From: Thiohalophilus thiocyanatoxydans
GTDB lineage: Bacteria; Pseudomonadota; Gammaproteobacteria; UBA6429; Thiohalophilaceae
DNA length: 64,000 bases
Reading direction: 5' to 3'
Assembly: GCF_004366735.1 (NCBI RefSeq)
Contig: NZ_SOQX01000002.1
Coordinates: forward strand, 434,001 to 498,000
Below are positions 20,153 to 29,630 of this stretch, in pieces (the stretch's first letter is position 1; each line of letters begins with the position of its first letter). The notes below the pieces were generated by a model. That model saw nothing but the letters and a program-made list of their open reading frames with translations, had not been told where the DNA came from and searched no databases. The position numbers and the translations under genes are program-made.

Positions 20153-20949
20153 GGGGTGAGATCCGGATAGGCAATATCGGTACCGCAACGCAGATTGCGC
20201 AAATAGTCAAGGGCAGCGGGGACATCGGGTGGCGAAATGATCGAACCGTGTTGAGGTAAAATCGCTTCGATATCCAGCTTGTCGAGCTGGTTTACGAACC
20301 CCCGTGCCGCGACATTGGAAGCCATGTAGTCCAGGTGGAAAAGATCGAGTAAATTGCGATGCTGTTCGAAATCCCTGACCACCAGCGTCCAATCAGTGTC
20401 CAGTGCGGCCCATATATCACCCGACAGAAGATAGCGGGCATGTTCGTCATAGGTTGCAAAGGCGCCCGGAGAGTGAAGATACGGCGCATCAATAAACCGT
20501 AATGCCGAGCCGGAGGGGAGTGTGAGGCGCGATGTGGTTGTGACATCGACATAGGGATAATCACTGCACCCGTAATGGGGTAACAGTACCTGCGTGCGGG
20601 GAGTGGTATAGACCCGGGCATCGGGCGCCTGTTCCAGCCATTCACAGATTGAGGCGGCCACATCGGGATCCTGATGACAGAAAATCAGCCCCGTTATCGC
20701 CTGCGGTTCCAGAATCTGGGCGACACGCTCGTGAACCTGGGGGAAAAAACTCCGGTTGCCCGCATCCACTATCAGGGCCTGATCGCCATCGCGTATCAGG
20801 TAGCTGTTACAGCGGAATGCGGTTTCCTGGGTAATGCCCAGCCAGTAGACTTCGTGATTCTTGTCCAGAAACAGCGGTGTCGGGCGGTTTATATCGATTT
20901 CAATGTTTTTCAAATCGTGCGACCCAATCGTGCTATCGGATGTGTGCAT
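20149..20949 (-). CDS. Diiron metallo-beta-lactamase-fold protein (ODP/FprA-like)
   Basis: A 266-residue stand-alone metallo-beta-lactamase-fold protein resembling the diiron domain of flavodiiron proteins, without a flavodoxin part. Putative iron ligands are in order: HQDPDV (HxDxD), the His of YLHSPGAF, the Asp of LLSGDIWAA, and the His of LPQHGSI. Proteins of this type (ODP) have been described as oxygen-binding sensors linked to signalling modules. Coupling by ATGA overlap to a GGDEF cyclase supports a sensor role here. A plain hydrolase role is less likely given the HxDxDV pattern. Confidence 0.82.
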   Translation of the reverse strand: MHTSDSTIGSHDLKNIEIDINRPTPLFLDKNHEVYWLGITQETAFRCNSYLIRDGDQALIVDAGNRSFFPQVHERVAQILEPQAITGLIFCHQDPDVAASICEWLEQAPDARVYTTPRTQVLLPHYGCSDYPYVDVTTTSRLTLPSGSALRFIDAPYLHSPGAFATYDEHARYLLSGDIWAALDTDWTLVVRDFEQHRNLLDLFHLDYMASNVAARGFVNQLDKLDIEAILPQHGSIISPPDVPAALDYLRNLRCGTDIAYPDLTP

Positions 20950-21061
20950 CCGGAACCTCCTGGCTGGTGAGTATTATAAAGGCATCGTTATTCCATACTC
21001 TTACGGTATTGGTATTGAACTCACTAAGGCGGTAAAGAGTCTGTTGAGTGTCTGTCTGCGC

Positions 21062-23803
21062 TCATCGTAGTGTGCCTGTTTTTATCCAGCGACGAATTAT
21101 CCACTTCTCGAGTTCCACGATAAAGAACACGGACGCGGCGATGAGAATAAGTCGCGCCCAATCCGTCAAGGCCAGCGCCGTGGTACTGAACAACAGTTGC
21201 AACGGTCCCCAGTAGGTGAAGGCCAGCTGCAGCAGGATCAGCAGGCCGATGGCGTAGAGTACATAGCGGTTGTTCATGAAGACTCGCCAGGTCAGCGAGT
21301 TTTCGATTAAAAAGCGGGAATTTAACAGATAGAACATTTCAAACAGCACCAGCACATTCACCGCCATGGTGCGTGCCTCGTCGAGGCCGGTTCCCTGGCC
21401 GCGTTCCCAGAAGAACAGACCGAAAGTTCCAACAGCCAGAATCAGCGAGACAAACAATATCCGCCAGATCAAAAACGGCGTAAAGATCGGTTCTTCCGGA
21501 TCGCGCGGCGGGCGGGCCATCACCTGGCCTTCGGCCGGTTCAAATGCCAGAGATAGCGCAAGCGTGACGGCGGTGACCATGTTGATCCAGAGGATCTGCA
21601 CCGGCGTAATCGGCAACATCATCCCCAGCAATATGGCGACGACCAGGGTCAGGGCCTGAGCGCCGTTGGTCGGCAGGATGAACATGATCGATTTTTTCAG
21701 ATTATCATAAACAATCCGGCCTTCCTCGATGGCCCGGGCGATAGAGGCAAAGTTATCGTCGGCCAGTACCATCTCGGCCGCCTCGCGAGCCACTTCGGTG
21801 CCTTTTTTACCCATGGCCACGCCCACATCGGCCCGCTTCAGTGCCGGGGCATCGTTGACGCCATCCCCGGTCATGGCCACGACATTGTTCTGTGTCTGTA
21901 GCGCTTCCACCAGCCTCAGTTTTTGCTCGGGACTGACCCGGGCAAAGATATCGGTCTCCCGGACTATCTTCTGCAATGCCGCATCATCACTTTGATCCAG
22001 ATCGGCGCCGGTCAATGCCTTGCTGTCGCCGGCGACAATACCCATCTTGCGGGCGATGGCCAGCGCCGTGGTGGCGTGATCGCCGGTGATCATCTTGATC
22101 CGGATCCCCGCCGCATAACATTGACGGATCGATTCAATCGCTTCATCGCGCGGCGGATCCATAATCCCGACCATCCCCAACAGGGTCAGCCCGGCTTCGA
22201 CATCGTTAAAGTTCAGTTCGCGCTGGTCACTGTCGGTGGTATTAAACGCGATCGCCAGCACCCGCTGGCCGTTTTCGGCCAGCTGATGCATCTGTTCATG
22301 CCAGTAAGGTGTATCCAACGGCGATGTTTCCCCGTCGGTGCGTTGACGCGAACACATGGACAGAATCTGTTCCGGTGCACCCTTGACATAGATAAAGCCA
22401 TGACCGGCGTGATCGTGATGCAGTGTTGCCATGAAACGATGCTCGGATTCAAACGGAATGGCATCGCCCCGTGGCCATTGTTCATTCTGGTAGAGTGGAT
22501 CGAGACCGGCTTTCATCCCCATTACCACCAGCGCCCCCTCGGTGGGATCGCCATGGAGTTGCCATTGCCCCTCGACTTTCTCGACTTTGGCATCGTTACA
22601 CAGCAGGGCAGCACGAGTAAGCTCCGACAGCACCGGATCCGATTCCACCTCGATACTGTTTCGATCAACAGAAAAATCGCCGTATGGTTCGTAACCGTTA
22701 CCACTGATTTCATAGTTCTGTTTCGCTGTCACCACATTGCGGGCGATCATCACGTTCTGAGTCAGGGTGCCGGTCTTGTCGGAACAGATCACCGTCACCG
22801 AGCCGAGGGTTTCGACCGCCGGCAGACGGCGGATAATGGCATTGCGCCGGGCCATGCGTTGTACGCCGATGGCCAGGGTAATGGTCATAATTGCCGGCAG
22901 CCCCTCGGGGATGGCGGCTACCGCCAGACTGACCGCGGCCAGGAACATCTCGCCGCTGGTGTAATCCTTGATGAATATTCCATAGGCCAGGGTGGCCGAA
23001 GCGATGACCAGAATGGCGCCGGTCAGCCAGCGGGAGAATTGGGCAATTTTTTGCAGCAGTGGCGTGGTCAGTGTCACAACCGACTGCAACATGTCGCTGA
23101 TCCGGCCCACTTCGCTCTCGTTGCCGGTCGCCACCACCACGCCCGTGCCCTGGCCATAGGTGACCAGGGTGCCGGAATAGGCCATGGAATGGCGATCCGC
23201 CAGCAAGCTTTCGGCCTTGTCGGGTTCACTGGTCTTCTCCGCCGCCACCGATTCGCCGGTCAGCAGGGATTCATCAATACGCAGCTGGCGGGATTTGAAC
23301 AGGCGCAGATCGGCCGGCACCTTGTCACCCGATTGCAACAGCACCACGTCACCGGGCACCAGCTGTTCCGCATCGAGCGTTTTAACCTGACCTTCGCGGC
23401 GGACCCGCGCCTGGCGGGTCAACAGTTGCTGAATGGCGGCCAGCGCCTTCTGGGCCTTGCCTTCCTGGACAAACCCGATCAACGCATTGATGATCACGAC
23501 GCCGAAAATGACACCGCTATCGATCCAGTGACCCAGTAACAGAGTAATGAAGCCGGCAGCGAGCAAAACATAAATCAGGACGTTGTTAAATTGTCTGAGC
23601 AGGCGTCGCAAGGCCGATTCGCTTTGCTGGGCACGCAAGCGGTTCGGTCCGATCTGTTTGAGGCGTTGTTCGGCCTCTGTTTTATCCAGTCCCTGCGAGG
23701 CGCTGGCAAGACGTTCAAAAACGTCCTCGCCGGGCAGGGCATGCCAGTCAGGTGGGGTCGTGTCGGAATTTCCGTGCTGCAGATCTGAATCGTCTGTTGC
23801 CAT
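21062..23803 (-). CDS. P-type cation-transporting ATPase (P2 type)
   Basis: A 913-residue P-type ATPase with an N-terminal cation ATPase domain and about ten membrane helices. The actuator TGES ([11 protein letters not shown]) is present, as are phosphorylation site DKTGT near residue 340, KGAPE, MITGDH and [21 protein letters not shown]4 has the calcium-pump-like [10 protein letters not shown]6 reads [18 protein letters not shown], where SERCA-type pumps have NLVTD. The Asp of that site is replaced by Ala, so calcium specificity is doubtful. It follows batD by 46 bp on the same strand and may belong to that operon. Confidence 0.9.
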   Translation of the reverse strand: MATDDSDLQHGNSDTTPPDWHALPGEDVFERLASASQGLDKTEAEQRLKQIGPNRLRAQQSESALRRLLRQFNNVLIYVLLAAGFITLLLGHWIDSGVIFGVVIINALIGFVQEGKAQKALAAIQQLLTRQARVRREGQVKTLDAEQLVPGDVVLLQSGDKVPADLRLFKSRQLRIDESLLTGESVAAEKTSEPDKAESLLADRHSMAYSGTLVTYGQGTGVVVATGNESEVGRISDMLQSVVTLTTPLLQKIAQFSRWLTGAILVIASATLAYGIFIKDYTSGEMFLAAVSLAVAAIPEGLPAIMTITLAIGVQRMARRNAIIRRLPAVETLGSVTVICSDKTGTLTQNVMIARNVVTAKQNYEISGNGYEPYGDFSVDRNSIEVESDPVLSELTRAALLCNDAKVEKVEGQWQLHGDPTEGALVVMGMKAGLDPLYQNEQWPRGDAIPFESEHRFMATLHHDHAGHGFIYVKGAPEQILSMCSRQRTDGETSPLDTPYWHEQMHQLAENGQRVLAIAFNTTDSDQRELNFNDVEAGLTLLGMVGIMDPPRDEAIESIRQCYAAGIRIKMITGDHATTALAIARKMGIVAGDSKALTGADLDQSDDAALQKIVRETDIFARVSPEQKLRLVEALQTQNNVVAMTGDGVNDAPALKRADVGVAMGKKGTEVAREAAEMVLADDNFASIARAIEEGRIVYDNLKKSIMFILPTNGAQALTLVVAILLGMMLPITPVQILWINMVTAVTLALSLAFEPAEGQVMARPPRDPEEPIFTPFLIWRILFVSLILAVGTFGLFFWERGQGTGLDEARTMAVNVLVLFEMFYLLNSRFLIENSLTWRVFMNNRYVLYAIGLLILLQLAFTYWGPLQLLFSTTALALTDWARLILIAASVFFIVELEKWIIRRWIKTGTLR

Positions 23804-23849
23804 TGCGCCTATCTCCCTGGAGCAAGTAAAACGTGGAGCCGCTCAGGTG

Positions 23850-25364
23850 TCATTCGTTGACCGGTGTGAGTCGACCAAGCCAGCCCGGAATAGCATGTTG
23901 CCGGGATAGTGCCGCGCGGAGCTGTTCCCGCACCTGCCGGATATCAAGCGGCTCGCCGGCATAGCGTTTTAAGATTAACGCCTCAATCGCCCGGTCAAGA
24001 CGTGTGTCAGGCCGATAATGATTCTGCCAGTATTGCAACCACTGCGCCAGCGTCAGATTGGCCGGCCAGCCCTCGCCGAGGGCCACCTCCCGCAGCAGTT
24101 GAACCACACGTTCATCGGAATCGGCCATCGGCAATAATCCGATGACCCGGGTGTAACCTTTCAGACGTCGCAGGTGCCGGGTTAACGGGGGCAGTGATTT
24201 TCGGATGCTGATCCCCAGGACCACTAATCCGATTCCGATCAGCAAATAAAACAGCCAGCGATTCATGGCATAGACGGCCTGCCCCGCGACTTGCCGGCTG
24301 ACTATCCGGCCTGTGTTCGGGTCGAAATAGTCGAGCCGCAAATCGGGGAGGGTGATCCGTCCGCTCTGTTTGATGCTGAAGGGGATCGCGTAGTCACTCT
24401 GGCCAATCAGCCGGCCCGCGTCGGTTTTCTGCTGATAGGCCTGTTGCGCCGGGTAAAGGGTGATGTCGGCCGAGCTGGCCAGTTGCCGTTCCAGTTGCGG
24501 CATATCCTGACGGCGGATTCCCCGGCCCTGTAATGTCACTTTCAGATCGTGCAATTCGTCGGTGAAGACAAACCGATCCGGCCTGTCGATCTGCAGTGAC
24601 AACGTTCCGATCGGCATCTGCGGTGACAGATAGGGCGGCAGGGGACGGACCGCGAGTTGTAACACCGGCGGGTAGAAACGGTGTGTCGTCACCCCGTCGC
24701 GCACATAGCGTAGCGGCGGTAATTGCAGCCGTTGTTCGCCCTGGCGCAGGGGGTGGGCGACCCAGCCGGTGGTATGGCGATAACGTTGTTGTTGCGGGTC
24801 AACCGGCCGTTCGGTTGTGGCGAGCTCATGAATCGCCAGCGCGTCATGGGCGGGCGTCTCCCGCTCGAGAATAATAATCGGCGAGGCGGTTTCCAGGGTC
24901 ATTGTCAGATGCACCGCCTGACGTAACCAGACATCCGTGCCGGATATCTCGCGGGTAACCCGGATGGGCTGACCGTCACGCGGATCCACCGCCGGTGTCA
25001 CGTTCAGCCTCACCGGGTCGCGGCGAGCCGCGTTATCCGGCGCCGGGATGATCAGCTCGCCGGGGCGGCGCGGATAGAGCCGCCATTGGCGCATCGGGGT
25101 ATCGGTTTCAGTGGCTGAACGGCCGCGGATCGGTTCAATGGCAAAGTCCGGTTCCAGTGCGGCTAACGAGATGGCGCCCGGATCGGTATCCGGCTCCGTG
25201 CTGCGCACGGTCAATACAACGGACTTGCCGTATTCGACTGTGTGCCGATCGACACTGACCGTCAAACCGCTGTCCGTTGCGCTGGCGGCGTGGGCCGTCG
25301 ACAGGGCGGCTAACAGGATGAACAGCCGTCGCAGCGACAGGGGTCGGCCGATACGCGCTACCAT
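23850..25364 (-). CDS. batD: BatD-like protein
   Basis: A 504-residue exported and membrane-anchored protein of the BatD (aerotolerance) family. An N-terminal signal peptide (LRRLFILLAALSTAHAASA) leads into beta-sandwich repeats (VSVDRHTVEYGKSVVLTVRS and similar). A single helix near residues 355-375 (WLFYLLIGIGLVVLGISI) precedes a cytoplasmic tail. The start overlaps the BatB-C stop by 7 bp. Function is not established biochemically; family members are found with MoxR and VWA proteins and are linked to envelope or oxidative stress. Confidence 0.85.
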   Translation of the reverse strand: MVARIGRPLSLRRLFILLAALSTAHAASATDSGLTVSVDRHTVEYGKSVVLTVRSTEPDTDPGAISLAALEPDFAIEPIRGRSATETDTPMRQWRLYPRRPGELIIPAPDNAARRDPVRLNVTPAVDPRDGQPIRVTREISGTDVWLRQAVHLTMTLETASPIIILERETPAHDALAIHELATTERPVDPQQQRYRHTTGWVAHPLRQGEQRLQLPPLRYVRDGVTTHRFYPPVLQLAVRPLPPYLSPQMPIGTLSLQIDRPDRFVFTDELHDLKVTLQGRGIRRQDMPQLERQLASSADITLYPAQQAYQQKTDAGRLIGQSDYAIPFSIKQSGRITLPDLRLDYFDPNTGRIVSRQVAGQAVYAMNRWLFYLLIGIGLVVLGISIRKSLPPLTRHLRRLKGYTRVIGLLPMADSDERVVQLLREVALGEGWPANLTLAQWLQYWQNHYRPDTRLDRAIEALILKRYAGEPLDIRQVREQLRAALSRQHAIPGWLGRLTPVNE

Positions 25365-27202
25365 GGCCGCACTCCCGCTTTGTTTTCGGGTTGCTCAAGC
25401 GGGGCCGGATAGCCTGCTTCGCTTTCAAACAGGCGTTGCCAGAAGCGTGCCGGTTCGCTGTCCATCCCGCTGGCGCGACTGGCCAGCTGGCTCATCGCGT
25501 TGACCGCGTAGTCCCACTGCGGATCAGTGCGCTCCATGATCGTCTCATCCGACAGCGTGGCGCCGCCCGATTCACGGCGCGCGGCCTCGTCGCTGTGCGC
25601 ATCGCCCAGGGCGATGCCTTCGGACTCGCTTTGATCGCTCAGAGTCAGATTGCCGCGGGTGAGCTGTTCATCTTCCTCCAGCTCGCGGGTGCGGGTGCCG
25701 CGTCCCTGGCGACCGCGCTCGTCGCGGCGCTCACGCGCCACCTGTTCCCGGGCGAGTTTTTCAGCCAGGGTCCGGTTTTGTTCCGCCCGGGTATGCGAGG
25801 TTTGATAGCGCAACACATCAGCATAGATCGTTGCCGCTTGCGTATAGCGCTCGAGCCGGGCGTAGCTGTTGCCCAGATTGAACAGGGCGTCGGCCCGCTG
25901 CGTAGCGTTTTGTGCCATCGCGACCGCGCGGGTGAATTGCTGCAAAGCGGTGCGAAATTCCTCGCGCAGATAGGCGCTGCTGCCTTCGCCCATGCGTCCC
26001 CGGTAACCGGCGACCCGTCGATAGGCCTTCTGTGCTTTGGCGTAGTCTTCCTGTTCAAAGGCCTGCCAGGCCTGTTGCAGAGCGTCGGATTGGGCGGCAT
26101 AACTGTTGTTGGGCACACCGAACAGATTGGCGACCAGCACGAACCCCAGCAGCAGGGACAAAGAACCGGCTGTCGGTCTCTGACGTGGCAGGCGAAGATG
26201 GGCCAGCAGTAACAATGCCAGACCCGGCAGCAGACACCAGGCAAACAGTTCGCGCCAGATCACCAGGCCGTCCGACTGTTCGCTCAGTGAGTCGGACAGG
26301 GTTCCGGCAAGGCCGTTGTCATAGAGCTGCTGCCAGTCACGATCATCATCCCGTGCCGTGGCATACCGGCCGCCGCCACGTTCGGCCAACGCTTCCAGCC
26401 GTGCGCGTTGCAGGCGTGACAGCACGCTCTGGCCATCCTGTTCCAGCCAGCCACCGTCCGGATCGGTCAGGTTTGTACCGGACTCGCTCCCCACACCCAG
26501 GATATACAGACGGTGCCCGTTTTGCTGCAATGCGGTGACCGTCTCCTGCAAGGCCTGTTCACTTTCACTGTCCGGCCTGACCATCGCCCCGTCACTGATC
26601 AGCAACAGGTGACGCGGTACGTCATTCGTCACGCCTGTGCCGGCGGCAAATTGCAAGGCCGAGGCCGGATCACTGCCTTCGACGGGCAACAGGCCGGTGC
26701 GCGGGATCGGCAGATAATGGCGCAGCAGCGCCTTGTCATGGGTCGGCGGTACCAGCAGATGCGGTTGCGCGGCATAAACCACCATCCCGATGCGCCAGCC
26801 CTCGAGCCGTTCGAGCAGATCCTGCAGCTCGAGCCGGGCCCGTTCCAGCCGGGTGGGATAGATGTCGTCGGCGCTCATCGAGTGGGAGACATCCAGCACC
26901 ACCATCAACTCCGGCAGGCGATCCGTTTCCTCGCTGTGCAGGGAGTGCGGCAGGCGCGGTCCGGCCAGCGCGGCGGCCAGCAACAGCCAGGCCAGCACGG
27001 AGAGCAGTTCCCGCCAGTGACGCCGCCAGCGCTGCAGCCTGTGTTGTTCGACCCGGGCCCAGGGCAGCAGCGCCGGATCGGCATAGGCCCGGCTGTCGGT
27101 GGCCGACCACAGATACCGGCCGAGCAGCCACAGCCACGGCACCAGCGCCACGGCAAACCAGGCCGGCTCCCGCCAGACCAGATCGGCCAGCCCCCCCATC
27201 AT
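25358..27202 (-). CDS. VWA-TPR membrane protein (BatB-BatC fusion)
   Basis: A 614-residue protein combining the VWA domain of BatB with the TPR region of BatC. Two N-terminal helices precede a VWA domain with metal-site motif DVSHS in VVLDVSHSMSADD. Another pair of helices (LLPGLALLLLAHL and LSLLLGFVLVANLFG) comes before TPR-like repeats (FEQEDYAKAQKAYRRVAG, ALFNLGNSYARLERYTQAA). The tail is acidic and low-complexity (ERRDERGRQGRG onward). The ATG at 27202 overlaps the batA stop (ATGA) and is preferred to an earlier in-frame start. Confidence 0.87.
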   Translation of the reverse strand: MMGGLADLVWREPAWFAVALVPWLWLLGRYLWSATDSRAYADPALLPWARVEQHRLQRWRRHWRELLSVLAWLLLAAALAGPRLPHSLHSEETDRLPELMVVLDVSHSMSADDIYPTRLERARLELQDLLERLEGWRIGMVVYAAQPHLLVPPTHDKALLRHYLPIPRTGLLPVEGSDPASALQFAAGTGVTNDVPRHLLLISDGAMVRPDSESEQALQETVTALQQNGHRLYILGVGSESGTNLTDPDGGWLEQDGQSVLSRLQRARLEALAERGGGRYATARDDDRDWQQLYDNGLAGTLSDSLSEQSDGLVIWRELFAWCLLPGLALLLLAHLRLPRQRPTAGSLSLLLGFVLVANLFGVPNNSYAAQSDALQQAWQAFEQEDYAKAQKAYRRVAGYRGRMGEGSSAYLREEFRTALQQFTRAVAMAQNATQRADALFNLGNSYARLERYTQAATIYADVLRYQTSHTRAEQNRTLAEKLAREQVARERRDERGRQGRGTRTRELEEDEQLTRGNLTLSDQSESEGIALGDAHSDEAARRESGGATLSDETIMERTDPQWDYAVNAMSQLASRASGMDSEPARFWQRLFESEAGYPAPLEQPENKAGVRPW

Positions 27203-28248
27203 GGGCGCCTCCCGAACCGGATCGGCAGAGAGAGCAGCGCCAGCACTATCAGACTGGCCAGCAGGGGCCATTGATAGAGGGGGATGGGCACATGGCGGGG
27301 TTCGGCCTCGATAACCCGTTGCTCCGCCTTCTGAATCGCCTCAATGGCCGTCTGCAGGCTGTCCGTGTTCCTGGCCCAGTAAAAGTTGCCATTCCCCTGT
27401 TCGGCGATCGCTTCGAGAAGGGCAAAGTTGGACGGGTGATAAATCAGGCCGCCCTGTTGTTCATCATCGGCGGCATAACTGGCCCCGCCAATACCGATCA
27501 CATGCAGGCGATAGCCCTGTGACGCGATATATTCGGCCGCCACACGCGGATCGATTTGCCGATCAGGGCGGTTCACGTCCGAGACCAGGATCAGCACCGG
27601 ACGTTGCTCGCTGTCGTCATCCTGTTGTTGTTCAAGCGTGTCCAGGGTATACAGCAGCGCGCGACCGGGATGACTGGTGCGCCCGGTCAGACTGGCCGGT
27701 TTGAGGCGATCGATCTGGGTGCGCAGGACGGGATAGTCGGCCGTTAACGGTACCAGGGTGTAAGCCTGTTCGGAGAAGGCCACCACGCCGATGCGATTGC
27801 CCTGCAGACGATCGATCAGGTGTCGCATGACATGTTTAAGCATCGTGATGCGATCAACCCGTTGTTCATCGATGACATAGTCCTTGAGGACCATGCTCAC
27901 GGAGCTGTCGATGACAAACATGGCGTCGCGGTAACTGGGCGGTTGCGGCAGTTGTTCGCCCTGATAGAAGGGTTTGGCCAGCGCCAGATGCACGCCCAGC
28001 AGAAACAGACCGTAACCGGCCCACTGCCAGAGCCGATAACGCGGTGCCGCGCCGGCCGGCGAGCGATACAGCCGGCGTAACAGGCCGGTTTGCGGATGCC
28101 GAAAGCGTCCACTCGCGTAGCGGCGCAGACTGCTGCCCAGGGCATGAAGATAACCGCGCTGTAACAGGCCGCCGAGTAACACCATACTGACCGGCCACAG
28201 CCATAACCAGAGCGGCGCGTCGAACTGCAAGGTCGGCCAATCGTTCAT
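27199..28248 (-). CDS. batA: VWA-domain membrane protein BatA
   Basis: A 349-residue BatA-type protein. Two N-terminal helices (PLWLWLWPVSMVLLGGLL and LWQWAGYGLFLLGVHLAL) precede a VWA domain with the MIDAS motif DSSVS in MFVIDSSVSMVLKD. A C-terminal helix (WPLLASLIVLALLSLPI) ends the protein. The ATG at 28248 overlaps the DUF4381 stop, and the stop overlaps the BatB-C start, both as ATGA. It probably forms a VWA-MoxR chaperone complex on the periplasmic face of the inner membrane, inferred from the family. Confidence 0.88.
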   Translation of the reverse strand: MNDWPTLQFDAPLWLWLWPVSMVLLGGLLQRGYLHALGSSLRRYASGRFRHPQTGLLRRLYRSPAGAAPRYRLWQWAGYGLFLLGVHLALAKPFYQGEQLPQPPSYRDAMFVIDSSVSMVLKDYVIDEQRVDRITMLKHVMRHLIDRLQGNRIGVVAFSEQAYTLVPLTADYPVLRTQIDRLKPASLTGRTSHPGRALLYTLDTLEQQQDDDSEQRPVLILVSDVNRPDRQIDPRVAAEYIASQGYRLHVIGIGGASYAADDEQQGGLIYHPSNFALLEAIAEQGNGNFYWARNTDSLQTAIEAIQKAEQRVIEAEPRHVPIPLYQWPLLASLIVLALLSLPIRFGRRP

Positions 28249-28640
28249 CGACGCAACCAGGCCATTGCATCTTCCAGCAATGTATCCAGTTCGCTTTGTG
28301 AGGGCGGGCGGGGACGATACTGCGCGTGTTGCAGCTTGTCGAGAAACGCGCGCCAGTTTGCCTGTTGGGTACCGAAATCGAGTCGATCCAGCCGGGTCGT
28401 GGCCCGGCCCCGGCGCAGGCAATCGGCAATGGTGAATCCGGCGTTGCGCCGATCGAGACGGTTATCCCGGAGCCTCCGACGCAAATGGCGTAACTGTCGG
28501 CGCATGGCCGGCCGCGGCCGTTGCCGATAATACAGTGTGAGCAATCCCGCTATCAGGATCGGCAGCAGCCACCACAACAGCTGCGTCTCGTCCGTCGGCG
28601 GCGCGCCCGGTTCGATGATCCCGGCCCACTGCTTATCCAT
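28245..28640 (-). CDS. DUF4381 family membrane protein
   Basis: A 131-residue protein with one N-terminal helix (LLWWLLPILIAGLLTLYY). A very basic cytoplasmic part (RRQLRHLRRRLRDNRLDRR) and a C-terminal SELDTLLEDAMAWLRR follow. DUF4381 members lie almost always between the DUF58 and batA genes of MoxR-Bat operons, as here. The ATG at 28640 overlaps the DUF58 stop by 8 bp. It may serve as a membrane adaptor; no function is known. Confidence 0.8.
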   Translation of the reverse strand: MDKQWAGIIEPGAPPTDETQLLWWLLPILIAGLLTLYYRQRPRPAMRRQLRHLRRRLRDNRLDRRNAGFTIADCLRRGRATTRLDRLDFGTQQANWRAFLDKLQHAQYRPRPPSQSELDTLLEDAMAWLRR

Positions 28641-29625
28641 GTCCGGCGCTTCCCCGGGCGGCCTGTTGTAAACAGTCACCCCAATCCACGCTGGCTTCGC
28701 AATGATACGCGGCGATCCGGCACTGGCTGAAACAGTCGTCCAAAAGCTGTTGCTGGCGCGCCACCGCAGCGTCGTAGCGGCCGTCATGGTTTGCCTCGCG
28801 GCCGTCGACCACCAGCGGCTCGAAACCGGGATCGTCGATCAATAACGGCTGGATCGGTGGCAGGCGGGCTTCCACCGCGTCATGGATCCGGATCGCCTGG
28901 ACCGTGTGTTTTTCGCCCAGCCGCTGCAGGATCGCCGTGTTGTGATCTACATCGAGATCGGCAAAGTCGCTCAACAGCAGGATGAAACAGCCGTCGTCCA
29001 GGCGCATCGCCAGTTGCGCCAGAACCTCGGGCAGGGATTCCTGTTCCCGATCGAAGGATTGTGGCGGACAGGGCGCGCTAATCGCCTCAAGCAGGGCATC
29101 CAATCCCGCCGCGCCCTGCGCGGGTGAAAACCAGCGCGCACGATCTTCCAGCACCACGCCACCGGCGGCGATCATCCGGTGGCGGGCCTGAAACAGGGTA
29201 ATGGCCGCCAGCTGCGCGGCCAGGGTCGCCTTGAGGCGCACCCGGGTGCCGAAACGCATGGCCGCACGGCGATCCACCAGTACAAAAACCTCGGGGCGGC
29301 GCTCTTCCACAAACACCTTGCTGTAGAGTTCGCCCCGTCGCGCGTAGAGTCGCCAGTTGATCAGGCGTTGCTCATCGCCGGGTTGATAGACGCGGTTTTC
29401 TTCAAACTCAAAGCCCCGGCCGCGAAACCGGGAGAGGCGATCCCCGATGCGCGGCTGGGCAACATTGTGCTCAAAGCGGATCAACGAGGGGTGGGGCTGA
29501 GACGCCCGGGCCCGCAGCGGTTGTAAATCCCCGGCTGCGAGCAACGGCTGATCACTGGCCGCTGTCGTGACGGGGGACAGCGGTGGCAGATACCGGCGAA
29601 GCTGGGTCAACCAGGGGAGGGGCAT
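28633..29625 (-). CDS. DUF58 domain protein
   Basis: A 330-residue protein with the DUF58 signature: GRGFEFEENRVYQPGDEQRLINWRLYAR in pieces near residues 68-95, then KVFVEERRPEVFVLVDRRAAM with a VWA-like fold. There is no membrane helix. DUF58 proteins accompany MoxR ATPases and are presumed substrates or partners. It follows moxR by 5 bp and overlaps DUF4381. Confident family call, function open. Confidence 0.88.
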   Translation of the reverse strand: MPLPWLTQLRRYLPPLSPVTTAASDQPLLAAGDLQPLRARASQPHPSLIRFEHNVAQPRIGDRLSRFRGRGFEFEENRVYQPGDEQRLINWRLYARRGELYSKVFVEERRPEVFVLVDRRAAMRFGTRVRLKATLAAQLAAITLFQARHRMIAAGGVVLEDRARWFSPAQGAAGLDALLEAISAPCPPQSFDREQESLPEVLAQLAMRLDDGCFILLLSDFADLDVDHNTAILQRLGEKHTVQAIRIHDAVEARLPPIQPLLIDDPGFEPLVVDGREANHDGRYDAAVARQQQLLDDCFSQCRIAAYHCEASVDWGDCLQQAARGSAGHG

Positions 29626-29630
29626 CGGCT

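Noticed and set aside
21923-23539. 538-codon open frame antisense to the P-type ATPase
   Set aside because: Shadow of a clear ATPase gene; no recognisable domain and unusual amino-acid composition.
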